A stretch of DNA of 64,000 nucleotides from Mytilus californianus (Eukaryota > Mollusca > Bivalvia > Mytilida > Mytilidae): contig NW_026262668.1 of assembly GCF_021869535.1 (NCBI RefSeq), positions 12,508,348 through 12,572,347 of the forward strand, written 5' to 3'. The position numbers and the translations under genes were made by a program. This document shows positions 1-11,300 of this stretch, one piece after another (positions within the stretch are counted from its first letter, which is position 1; each line of letters opens with the position of its first letter). The notes below the pieces were generated by a model. That model was given only the letters and a program-made list of their open reading frames with translations. It did not search any database and was not told where the DNA came from.

Positions 1-425
1 TCAGGATGAGCCATCATATAAATGGTTGATTGTAACCTTTAAAACGCATCAGTAACGTTATGCTTAAATCAAAACAGTTAGAATGTAAAATCAAATCGAA
101 ACTCAAGACCATTAAAAACAGAGAGTTTTGAAAAGTTGAGCCAAATACGACTAAGGCTATAAACCCGACCCAATTGGAAATATCTTTCATCTCCATCTGT
201 AGGAAGTAAACGTACTTTAAATGTGTTTGATCTGGTGCAAAATAAAAATATATTCGTTAACATAAAAATGGCTTCATTAAAACATTAAGGTGGTTATCAT
301 CTTACTTATTTTCCAGATGTAATTTTAATTGTAATTGTAAAATAACGGTGAGATAGTTGAAAGTGACTTATCATCAATCGGAAATGTTGGTCTCACTAAA
401 TGTCATACCGAAGTAGTTGAATATG
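1..425. other. AT-rich flank, nothing recognised
   Basis: No open frame with coding character, and no repeat structure I can name. Confidence 0.5.
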
Positions 426-1050
426 AAAATAAGGAGATGTGGTATAAAAAAGTTAAAAGACGTTAATAAAATTATATACATGATTTTTTTTATTATTTGT
501 TATCGGCTTTGAACTAGCTGTCAGTAGCAGCGAGTAGTCTCAGACCTGTACTTATAGTCTTTTTTGTTGTTAGGGATGAAGGATGGATATATACCCTGCC
601 AATTCCTGTCTGTTGTTTTGTTTGATGTTTTTCTTTGTATCGATCTGATGCTGATGAGTTAATCCTTTTTCAACTGATTTTTATAGTTTGTTTTTATGTT
701 GTGCTATTACACCACTGTCCCATGTTAGGGACACAAACATGTTTAACACCGCCACTTGTTTTATGTGCCTTCCCAAGCTAAGTCAGGAGCCTGTAGTTCA
801 GTGGTTGTCGTTGGTTCATGTCTGTCATATTTGTTTTTCGTAAATTGTTTTGTTATAAATAAGGTTGTTAGTTTTCTCAATTGAATTGTTTCGTATTTTT
901 TATGTCGGGCCTTTTTTTAGCCGGCTTTACGGTATGGGTTTTTTCATTGTTGAAGGCCGTATGGTTGACTATAATTGCTTACATCAACTTTATATGAACT
1001 TTGGTGGATAGTTGTCTCATTGACAATCATACCACATCTCCTTATTTTTA
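426..1050 (+). mobile_element. TIR element, aggagatgtggtat family
   Basis: About 625 bp with terminal inverted repeats of about 20 bp (aaataaggagatgtggtat at the left, its complement at 1029-1048). The interior (for example caccgccacttgttttatg) recurs in decayed form at 5660-5945 and 41200-41760, and in the other orientation at 25388-25790, 26711-27117 and 28808-29075. It has no coding capacity, so it is a non-autonomous element. I recognise the family as common in mussel DNA. Confidence 0.65.
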
Positions 1051-2069
1051 TAATGATGATTCCCAAGTAATGATATATTGTTTCTTTTGTATTTGGGAGT
1101 TTGTATAAGTTCTTCTGTAGTTATTCATAGTTTCAAGTATATTTTAATGAGTAATTAACGTACGTTTTACTTTTGGTTATTAATTGTATTTCAAACGTCC
1201 AATATGGCGCAACTTTGTCATGAATTGTTCAAAACTTTACCGTTTGGTTAATATTCTAAGCGTGTACCCGAAAGTGTACACTTTTGAGTTCTTAACTGGA
1301 AGAATTTATATTTCTCGATTGAGTAAGTCACAACAGTTTATTAGAATAAGAACTTTGAATCGAGGACTCCTATATATTCTGTCAGCGTTTGGCGTTATGT
1401 CTTGATTCCTGCTTAGAATTTCACTTTTAGTAAATTTTGTATATATACCGGAGTAAAATCAAACTCATCAGTCTTTGCTGTGTTTACATTTTGGCTTACA
1501 GCAAGGATCCCAGGAATTTCTAGACGTACGAATTAACTCATTTAGCTGTTTGCCTCATATCTTAAAAAAATAATCGTCGTAGTTAACAGGTAATAGGCTG
1601 CACAGATAGTTGTTAGCGTCGCATCATTTGGATTTATCTACATTGTAGGATGAAGGATATTCCCGTTTTGACTGTACAAAAATACATAAAGGTTATTTTA
1701 GTAGCTACTCCCTTTATGTTAACTATATAGTTGTTTAGGAAAAAACATATGAACATTGCACATGTATGTTAAGATATCATCTGTTGCAGAATTATCATTG
1801 AAGTTTAATAAACATATAATTTTCTACTATGGATTATTTATGCACGCACTATTGCTGAGAGAATAGTTGGTCGTAGTTATTTATTCCTCGTAGTTACATG
1901 TTTGATGAGTTTATTCGTATTTCTTTGTGACTAGAGAAGACTTAACTAGAAGCAAGAAATTTGACCTGGTTTATAACGTAATAAAAACCGGTAGAAGTTT
2001 TTACATCGTTTTATTGACCTTATCATTCTGATGGCATATCACACATGTACAACATGTCTATCAAACGTG
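1051..2069. other. Unassigned AT-rich DNA
   Basis: Nothing recognised. A 73-codon plus-strand frame at 1184-1405 has no family resemblance. Confidence 0.4.
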
Positions 2070-2340
2070 GGGCCTCCGTGGCCGAGTGGTCTAATTAGTC
2101 GAACTACTGTATCACTAGCCAGTCAACACTGAGGTTGTGAGTTCGAATCCCGCACGCGGCAGGTGCACTCGACTCCAATCTTAATTGACTAGGATTGTCA
2201 GTTTTCCTCACGAAGGTCGGTGGTTCTCTTCGGGCACTCCCGTTTCCTTCATCAATAAAAACCGAGCGCCACAAAATAACACAATAGTGTTGAAAGTGGC
2301 GTTAAACACCAATCGATCAATCAATCAATCAATCAATCTC
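2070..2340 (+). repeat. tRNA-derived SINE
   Basis: The head resembles a Ser/Leu-type tRNA with a polymerase III box A (tggccgagtgg) and box B (gagttcgaatccc). A conserved body follows (ggttctcttcgggcactccc, agtggcgttaaacaccaat), then an (atca)n tail at about 2311-2338. This layout is typical of molluscan SINEs. A decayed body fragment is at 54888-54972 and a tail fragment at 56262-56315. It is not a functional tRNA gene because the anticodon arm is degenerate. Confidence 0.8.
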
Positions 2341-2574
2341 TCAGAAGTTAATACACGTCTTGTCATTTATTTGTGTGCATAAGAGACTGATGAATAAAGA
2401 CTTTGTTGAGTGTAGATATAACAAAAGATGCAAAAACATAATTAAATAACGAAAAATAAACGCTGACGTACCTGGTTGCAGACCTCATCAATTTGATGCG
2501 ATCTTTTTTTCAAAATAATTTTAATTTTCTTTTCTTAGACATTTCAGTCTGTTATATATATATATATATATATA

Positions 2575-2817
2575 TATAAGTCTGAAAATTACACCCAACA
2601 GTGTTAGAATTAGACTTTTATGCTGACAAATTTTTGTCCCTCAACGGGGTTCGAACTCACACCTTTGATACACTACAGCACCAATCGCTTAGCCTCATGT
2701 CCAGCGCTCTAGACCACACGACCACATCCGCTATATAAAAAATATAACTTCAATAGTCGTAGTGTTACCTTGTCACGTAAGGCGAATCTAGAGATAGACA
2801 TAAGACATGTGTTTTAA
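2575..2817 (-). repeat. tRNA-like repeat, copy 1 of an identical pair
   Basis: 243 bp identical to 3044-3286. The minus strand contains a tRNA-like segment with box A-like (gtggtcgtgtgg) and box B (gagttcgaacccc) sequences, suggesting a SINE in minus orientation. A (TA)n microsatellite of about 28 bp lies at 2551-2578. Confidence 0.7.
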
Positions 2818-3043
2818 GCGTGTGAAGATGTTATATTAATATTTAATACACAATGTATTTGTTATTTGTCAGCAATCTAACTCAACAATTTTTATATACC
2901 GTATGGGATAATGATTCAATTCATTATACAGTCACTAGAAATAAGTATATCATACAAACAAGTCTAAGCAAGTGACAACCATACAATATATATGCCCACT
3001 GGATCTCAGTGTGTTTGAGACGCAGGGTTAATACAAATATTTA

Positions 3044-3286
3044 TATAAGTCTGAAAATTACACCCAACAGTGTTAGAATTAGACTTTTATGCTGACAAAT
3101 TTTTGTCCCTCAACGGGGTTCGAACTCACACCTTTGATACACTACAGCACCAATCGCTTAGCCTCATGTCCAGCGCTCTAGACCACACGACCACATCCGC
3201 TATATAAAAAATATAACTTCAATAGTCGTAGTGTTACCTTGTCACGTAAGGCGAATCTAGAGATAGACATAAGACATGTGTTTTAA
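3044..3286 (-). repeat. tRNA-like repeat, copy 2 of an identical pair
   Basis: Identical to 2575-2817, offset 469 bp, and followed by a second (TA)n run to about 3302. The two copies bracket 226 bp of unrelated DNA. This could be a local duplication or a small element with long terminal repeats. Confidence 0.7.
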
Positions 3287-3301
3287 TATATATATATATA
3301 T

Positions 3302-3463
3302 ATTCTACCACTGCATCAAGTGTGATACGATATTTATCTACTCGAGACAGTTAAATTTTCAAATTTAAAACGGGAGGCTCGCTAGTGTTTTAAATATTTA
3401 GAATTTAACTGTCTGTCGAGAGAGGATACATATCGTGTTGAACGAGATTTGATGGTGGAATCT
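3302..3463. repeat. Imperfect inverted repeat
   Basis: Arms of about 55 bp (3302-3356 and 3404-3463) share ttctaccact..., gatacgatat and cgagacagttaaatt in inverted order. This is probably a decayed fold-back element. Confidence 0.5.
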
Positions 3464-4156
3464 GTTTCACGTATGATTTTAGACGATATACAGACAATCT
3501 TTATCCTTCTTTTCGAATGATCTGCAAAAAGATGTGTTCTTTCTATGTGACGTATGGTCGCCTTTTTATTGACGTCACGATAGAAAATTCAGAGGCAAGC
3601 ATGAAAATTTGACGTCATTATCGAATTTTGACCAATGAAGAACTAAGATCAAACTAACCACACATTGATTAGATAAAAATAATCAACAGGTCAAGAAAAG
3701 AATAAATCGGATAAGAATTAGACAAACTTGGTTTAAATGTCCTTCTCATTTATTTACTTGACGCTTTGCAATTTATAATATTTTGTAATTATTCATATTC
3801 ATTTGATACTTTTATTTCAGATTAAAAAGCAAGTGAATAAATAATACAATCTAAAAAGGTTAAAAAAAGAAAGAAGAAAAACTATTAGTATCAATTCAAA
3901 AACTTTTTTATAATCCCTGAAATATGCACTTAGTTTAACAACATGATTGACTTTATATACAAATGTTTGCAGTTTTGATTCGCTGTTCATCATTATATAT
4001 CTTTCATTTTATTGGCAGTTTTTTATTTGAACATATACATGAATCTTATAAGTTCACCATTATGTAATTCCTTTTTTGTTTTGTTTGATAGAATGATAAA
4101 GTCTGGAAATAGATGAAACCATGTCAAGGTTAATGTATGGTAAGGTGTTGCCATGG
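3464..4156. other. Unassigned AT-rich DNA
   Basis: Nothing recognised beyond short tgacgtca-like motifs. Confidence 0.4.
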
Positions 4157-4574
4157 TACAGCCCTTGGATGGTGTAAACTTCCCAAAAACAACGTGTATG
4201 GTGTAATGGTGTATGGCATATGGTGCAATGGTAGAAGGTGTATGGTGTATGGTGTAAGGGGAATTGTGTAATGGTGTAACGTGCGATCGGGAATGGTGTG
4301 AATGAATGATGTACGCGTATAAAACTATGCAAAATATTGATAAGAACTTATTTTTAATTTTATACATTAATTTACAAAATTGTGATCAAAATTCGTTTTT
4401 TAAAATAAATAAATAATTTTGTAGTCGCACGCTTTCTTTGAAATTAAATTGTATTATGGTGTAATGTGTAAGGTGTATGGTGCAAAGGTGTAACGTGTAT
4501 GGTGTAATGGTGTATGGTGAATGGTGTAATGGTGTATGGTGTTAGTGGGAAGTTTACACCATCCAAGGACTGTA
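4157..4574. mobile_element. TA-flanked MITE with minisatellite interior
   Basis: 418 bp including 29-bp terminal inverted repeats with one mismatch. They contain ggatggtgtaaacttccca on the left and tgggaagtttacaccatcc on the right. Apparent TA target duplications suggest mobilisation by a Tc1/mariner-type transposase. The interior is mostly a drifting ggtgtatggtgtaat repeat. A related copy lies at 38512-38934. Confidence 0.7.
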
Positions 4575-5087
4575 TAGATAGCAATTCAAGCTTATTTTAT
4601 ATGATGACTGTTGTCATTGGTTACTTGAAAAATTTTCGTAGAATAATTTGGATATCATATTGGGGAAAGGTTTTGATTCCAGCTTGAATGCCTATTAATG
4701 TCTGAGATAAATGAAATAGAAACTTAATAACAAGGCTGTTTGCTCATTTTCATATGGCATTTCATACAATGCCACTTTAATGGAAAAGAAAGAATATGGG
4801 GTAACCATCCATGACACAAATTCAGTTTATGCACCCCATAAAACACAAAAAGCAGAAGAACAGCGCTTCTATTGCTGTTTTTCATCTCAAAGTCACAGTT
4901 AGGACTTCAATACATATGTAAATGAACAAATATTAAGATCCAATTTGCGAAATAAATCAAGCATTAAAATCATATGTAGATATATATATATATTATTGTA
5001 ATGAACTTGAACGTGGAAATGTTGATAAACATACAAATTAATTTTTGGAAGCAGTTAAAAGAAACAAAAGGACATCGTTATTAACTT
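4575..5087. other. Flank beyond the gene's 3' end, nothing recognised
   Basis: AT-rich with a short (TA)n at about 4980-4992. Confidence 0.4.
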
Positions 5088-5093
5088 TTTATT
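5088..5093 (-). terminator. Polyadenylation signal AATAAA
   Basis: On the minus strand AATAAA lies 27 nt after the stop codon, so the 3' UTR would be very short, with cleavage near 5065-5080. Confidence 0.6.
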
Positions 5094-5120
5094 GGCTTTG
5101 TAGCAACAAGAATTCCCATT

Positions 5121-5304
5121 TTAATTGGTCTTAGTATACCACGTGGTTGTATTCGGAACTAACATAGAGTTGCATTTATCTTGGGTACAACAAAAATGAC
5201 ATGAAAAGGCATACGGATTTTTCACTACTCCATAGCGTTTACAATAATCTAGATCGGCCGACTCTGTTATCCATTTCTTTTCACATGTAGCTAAATCAAC
5301 GCAT
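5121..5304 (-). CDS. Exon 18 (C-terminal domain, second half, stop codon)
   Basis: 184 nt, phase 2, acceptor attcttttcag, ending in TAA at 5123-5121. It encodes CVDLATCEKKW, DYCKRYG and then SCHFCCTQDKCNSMLVPN. CC-x2-D-x-CN is the hallmark ending of three-finger domains, and Asn after the last Cys is near-invariant in that family. The tail after it is short and hydrophilic, with one NTT sequon. Confidence 0.87.
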
Positions 5305-8300
5305 CTGAAAAGAATATATATAATGTCTTGAACACTAGAATTTATAACTGTTTAAAACAATGCCCGCACGTCCGATATATTCATGTACAATAATCGAACA
5401 CCTAAAGCAATTTCATCAGTATATATTGATAAAGTACACTATTAGTAGAAATAAATAAATTGTTAACAACAATGTTTAATACCTGAATACTTGCATTTAA
5501 AACCATCCTGGAAATGCTATAAATTTGCTGAATATATGCAAGAAATTTTTTATCATTTTTTAAAGTGGTTATGAGGTCTTCCAACTTAATCTTCTGGATG
5601 TGTACTGATTATTTTAAGTCTGTGCAACACGATTTTTTAGAAGTTGTAATTGACTTTTAACTAGCTTCTAGTAACCGCGAGTATTCTTTGATCGCTGCTT
5701 TATGTCTTAAGTCTTTTTGTTAGTTGTCTTTTCAGCTTTTTATTGATGTTATTAATGAAGCCGTTTTAGATTGTGTTTTTTTAATAGTTTGCTCTTATGT
5801 TGTGCTGTTACACTACTAACCCACTGACACAACTGACCAATATTATATGTAGGATTGTGCGCTCGGTAACATGTTTAACACCGCCACATTCTGTAAGTGT
5901 CTGTCCAAAATCATTAGCCTTTAATTCAGTGGTTATCCAAGACAAAATAATCATTGAGAAACGTATGAGTACACACCTTTTGAAAACATCAACATTGCCT
6001 TGGTCATCTCGAACGATATCTGTCATGCAGTAGTTTTCTCCAGTTTTACAGGTTTGTGATAAATCTCTTCCAATTTGCCTACTGCTGCATGGAACTGGTA
6101 AAGACGTATCTCCACATATATGACAAGTCCTTGGACCTAAATTGATGACATATTGTGACATATATTTGAATATCACTATTCATCATACCCAATATCACCA
6201 ACAAATGTACAATATGTAATTAAACTTAGCAAAACTATTCCCCAGAAAATTCTTTGTGCCTTAAATTTAAGGAAGGAACGTTGTTTTATCTTTTGAATAG
6301 CAAGTATCCTTTGTCTGTTGGACAGAATGATATGATACCAATGTTTCATGTTATACTTTTACCTACTATTTGAATCTGGAGTTCGTTCAGGTTTGTTGCA
6401 TTACTAGTATTTAAACAATCTAAATAACAATACAGTGGTATGGTACATTATACACATTTGTTTTATTAAATATATGTTAATAAACGTCATACATATGAGA
6501 AATATTCCAGCTTGGAAGCTGTAAGAGTCTTTGGATGATATGTGCATCATGTTGACACTGTAGTGACCATCGGCGCAATCGTGAATTAATGTGTTGTTCC
6601 GTCACTCGTTGAACATTTTTCGATATTTGAAATATTTGATTAGTTATTCTTTAATTATTCCCATATGAAAAAGATGTAAATTATACCTTGTACCTTACCA
6701 GAGAATAAGATAATGAAATTGCAAAGCAATTTATTTTGGTTTATGAAAGACCGTGAAATTGTACATTAAGTTTAACAATTAGTTTCAGGAGTTGGTTGAC
6801 CGAATCGATTTGTCTTATCTATAATTCTAGCAAATGTGTCCTATTCCCGATTGTGACATTTTGACTGAGTGAGCTGTCACATGATGGGTGATGCATTTAT
6901 AACAGTTTATGCTAAAATGTCAACGCATCCGGTCTTGCTACCTTTTGGAGTTCATCATCCGAGGTTTTGTTTGTTACCTTAATTTGTATCTTTTCAATCG
7001 ATTGATGAGATTTGAATTAAGGCGACGCTATCTTAACGGCGTTCTAATCACGTAATTCGATTGGGTAGAGACAAATCAAGGTAACAAACAAAGTTCAAGG
7101 GAATCTACTATACTAGTATTTTAAATAGAGCGAGACCGGTTGCGTCGACAGGGTAAGTGTATCCTGTTATCATGATCATACGTAAACTACTGTTGCCATA
7201 ACTTAAAGTATAAATACATATTGATAGGGCAAATATTCTTCAACCAACATAATAAAGATAGTTTAACAACAATTACCTGTCATTGTGGTAGTTGCAGAAG
7301 TTGTTGTCGTGGTAGGAGATGTAGTAGGAGTTGTGGTAGGAGTTGTTGTAGGTGTTGTAGTAAGAGTGGTCGTGGTAGGAGTTGTGGAAGGAGTTTTAGT
7401 AGGAATTGTGGTAGAAGTTGTCGTGGTAGGAGTTGTGGTAGGAGTTGTCGTGGAAGGAGTTGTGGAAGGAGTTGTAGTGGAAGGAGTAGTGGTAAGAGTT
7501 GTGGTAGGAGTTGTGGTAGGAGTTGTGGTAGGAGTTGTTGTAGTCGTTGTTGTAGTCGTTGTTGTGGTTGTTTCTACATGTTGGAAGAAAGAAACCATAA
7601 AAACAGTACGGTTATTATGATTATATTATCTAAACAAATATTGTTTTGATAATTCATATGAAAAAGAATGAAATCTTTAATCATTTGAACACTAAAGTAA
7701 TTGCCAACATTAATGTCTTTATTACATTTCAATTTTAATGTTTAAATATTAGTAAGCAGCTACAAGATTTTTGTTTAATTTACAATCAATAAATACAATT
7801 AAGGGCTACAAGATCGAGTGATGTTCAAATATATTGGCCAACTTAGAAAAAAATGTGTGTTTAGAAGAGATGAGTTGTTTATGATGTCTTTCACAAAAAG
7901 TCGTATTTCTTGTTGCTCAATGTTAAGCTTTTGGTTTATTATTTTTTTATCTTGTAATGTTACATTAGTATTCTTTCCGACTTTCTTCGTTTTGACAATT
8001 GGCGTTGTCTTACGTATCACACGAGTTCATCCCCGAATTTTGTAGATTCGTGTTGCTCAGTCTTTAGTTTTCTAATGTTTGTCCTTTTGTCGTTTTTTTA
8101 CTATGATATTGTCTGTTATAATTTGTTTTAATTGGACATAAGATTTTTGAAATTCCCCTTGGTATCTTCCCTCTCTTTTGCGGGCACACCTAACGTCTCC
8201 ATAGTTACCTTGCTTGTTTTGTGTACAACAATAAGCGCCATAGCTTAAAATGACAAAATTTTGAAATGCAAAAAAACCCAAACAAATAACAAATTCCTTA

Positions 8301-11300
8301 TACCGACAATAAGGAAGGAAGTTATTATGGAAAGGGTGATAACAATGTGTTGGTAAATTGGACTTAGATTGCTCCTGGTGCTGGTGGGTCCTGAGAAGAG
8401 ATTCAGAAGCACGAGGTTTATGCAGTGTTGTTTCCATTCCTTTTACCCTTGTGCTTATGTTTTACTTGATTTGTGCTTTATCGAGAGAGTGTGTATACTA
8501 TATACATAATTATACTGTAAATAACACTTATAATTTATGTTTGACGGAATATTTAGTCTTAACAATAGCTAAAGTATAATTTAACAATTATTAATATTTA
8601 CCTGGGTTATGAACTGAAAATTCTGCCACTGAAATAAAGAAATTCTTCAAAATGTCTGTTGAATTGTTACTTTTGATATAAATATAAACTACGTCATAAA
8701 ATTTGTTACATGACCGTCTACAAGAAAACGACTCTATTACCAGTTTTAATAACATAAAAATCAGTTTATGCTAAACAAATATCAAGCAATAGGCATAATT
8801 TGTGGCATTTTATATCGATGTCAAGTATCTTCGATTCCTTAAAGATACATACGATATTCAAGAGCTTGCAGCCGCTACACAGATTTTGTAAAACGCCACC
8901 AGTGTCTGAGCCAAAAATCAATGAGCCACGGTTTTGTAAAAGAACATCTGGTCATTTTCCCCAAAAAGTTCATCGGAAAGTAATAAGATCTAATAGACAA
9001 ATATTTAATGTCTACAACGCGTATATTTGAAGATGGTCTTGAGTGAAATATTCTAGGAAATTGTGTATCTTTTTATTTACTTTACAGTCTTTCCTGTATT
9101 TGTCTTCGTACTTGATTTTTGTTCTATCGAGAGAGTGTATACTATATACGGTGTTTACTGTCGGCCACGAAAACTGTTTTTATCAGCGTCTTTGAAAATA
9201 TAATATCAACTACAAAAACTTTTTTTTGGAGTATGTGTCAAATTTAATATCAATTTCAGCTACATTTGTTTGTTGGGGTCATTGTTAGATTTAATTGTGT
9301 GCTTGTTTGAACTTTGTAGTCAGTTGAGCTGTATGTCTGTAATGTATGTTTACACAGTTTTGGCTGCTGGATTCCTATTATTGTTACATTAACTTATTAT
9401 GTCTGTTTGGGTTCCTCATCCAATTTTGTCAATTCAACAGAATTATAAACAACTGTCACACACGTTGGATGTTATGCTAGCTATAAAACCAGGTTTAACC
9501 CATCATTTATTCGGAAAATGCTTAAACCAAGTCAGGAATATGTTAGATGTTTTTCACTTATTCTGTTGGTTGATAACGTATATTAAATACAGAAGAGAAA
9601 ATATGTTCACATTGATTTAAAAAAGATGTCGGTTTTTCGAGTCTGAATATTGTACTTATTTCATTTTCATCATGTGGATGTTTATCTAAGTAATTATTAT
9701 AATTATATTAGAATTTAATTAAATGAAAATTAATTTCGTTTATTGAATTAACATATACGTGTACTGAGACTCGGCAAATCAAGTCGTCCTTTACTCTTAT
9801 TGTTATGCTAATTTGAGCATGTGAGAGTTGAGCCGTAAAAATCCGTGCAATTTAACGGCCACTTTTACCTTGAAAACCAAAACGGAGAGGACGTTAAAAA
9901 ATTTAGAGAAATATTACATCAAGATAAGTATAGATTGCATTAGATTATTTAGCAAGTCATATTTTAAATTTAATTCGGATTTAAAGATTTCATTTGTGTT
10001 TTTTGAAATAGTTTAATTAATTTTTTACTTCGTCGAATTAAATTTGCGGCCATGTGGTATTGAAAACATTTTTAAATGAATAATCTTTACATTGTTATAC
10101 ATGAATTGACTAAATATGTTTAATTACACATTTTATTTTATCGTTGATGCAGAACGTTAAAGTACACCTGCATTAATGCGTAAAGACAGGTAGGTGTGTG
10201 CTTACAGGTTAAATTATTGATAAATAATTTATCTATTTTACATGTCACAATTCTGATATACATATACCGGTGATAAATTCATTTAGATAAGAGACAATTT
10301 AAGGAATTATTGATTTAATTTAAAATAATTTAATCATTTTAACTGATAGATAGGAATAAAAACGAATACTGAAATCATTGCATTGAAACTGTTTTATAAA
10401 TTAAATCAAGAGACAGAATAATGATTGCGTGATGTTAGTAAGTACTAAATTTTTAACCTATTTTGTTTATACAAATGCCTAGAATTGGTCGACGAAGAAA
10501 TGGAAATGGGCGCGCACTAGTGCCTGTTGTTGAAGCGCAACCCCCAGAGAGACGTCGCGGAAGGAGAAATCGTGGTGTTGCTGCACCGGGAGTTCAAGAA
10601 TTTGGGGCAGTTGTGGGTGAGGTACAAGCACCTGTTCCACTACATATCCAGGCTCCTATGCCAGTTGAAGGACAACCTGCCATGCAAGGTCCCGTTACAC
10701 CAGCATTCAACAAACAAGCGCCATTTGCGCAAGTTGAGATACCAGCTCCTGTGCCAATGGCTTACCAAAATAGTGAGATAAATAATGATCCTATGCTTAT
10801 ACTCAATCAGTCAGAATGTGATGTTTACGTATTCCAAAATTTAAAAGAAAAAATATGGAATAGAGAATTTATAGATTTGTCATTACTTCTTTATCAAACT
10901 TTTATCAGTCAAATTGACAGACTTCAAAATGTTATAAGTTATTATAACACAGCCGGTTCACTTGTAATCACATCAAACAAAAACAGCAAAGTTAAATCTA
11001 TTCAAAATATTGAGTCATGGACTGATGCATTTATAAATTATATGAAGATATTTATTCTACGTTTTCAAAATTTAGCTAGTGAATTGACCACTTATATGTC
11101 AATCATTAGAGGTACACAAGTGTGTTTTGAGAAGATTTATCGTTATGACCAGCAATTTAGATTAAGAATGGCAAACAATCCTACTAGATCTTGGTCTTCC
11201 ATTGATGGCATTTTATGGTACACTGTCATAGCTAATGGGGAACCGGAATGTAATACAATTCAACAGGCAAGTCTACGTAATCGACCATACTATGATTTTA

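Noticed and set aside
2070-2160. Functional tRNA gene
   Set aside because: Boxes A and B are present but the anticodon arm does not fold well, and the sequence continues into a SINE body and tail.
7221-7649. Cys/Arg/Ser-rich 142-codon and Val-rich 111-codon plus-strand frames
   Set aside because: They are shadows of the minus-strand Thr/Pro minisatellite exon; all six frames of this repeat are open.
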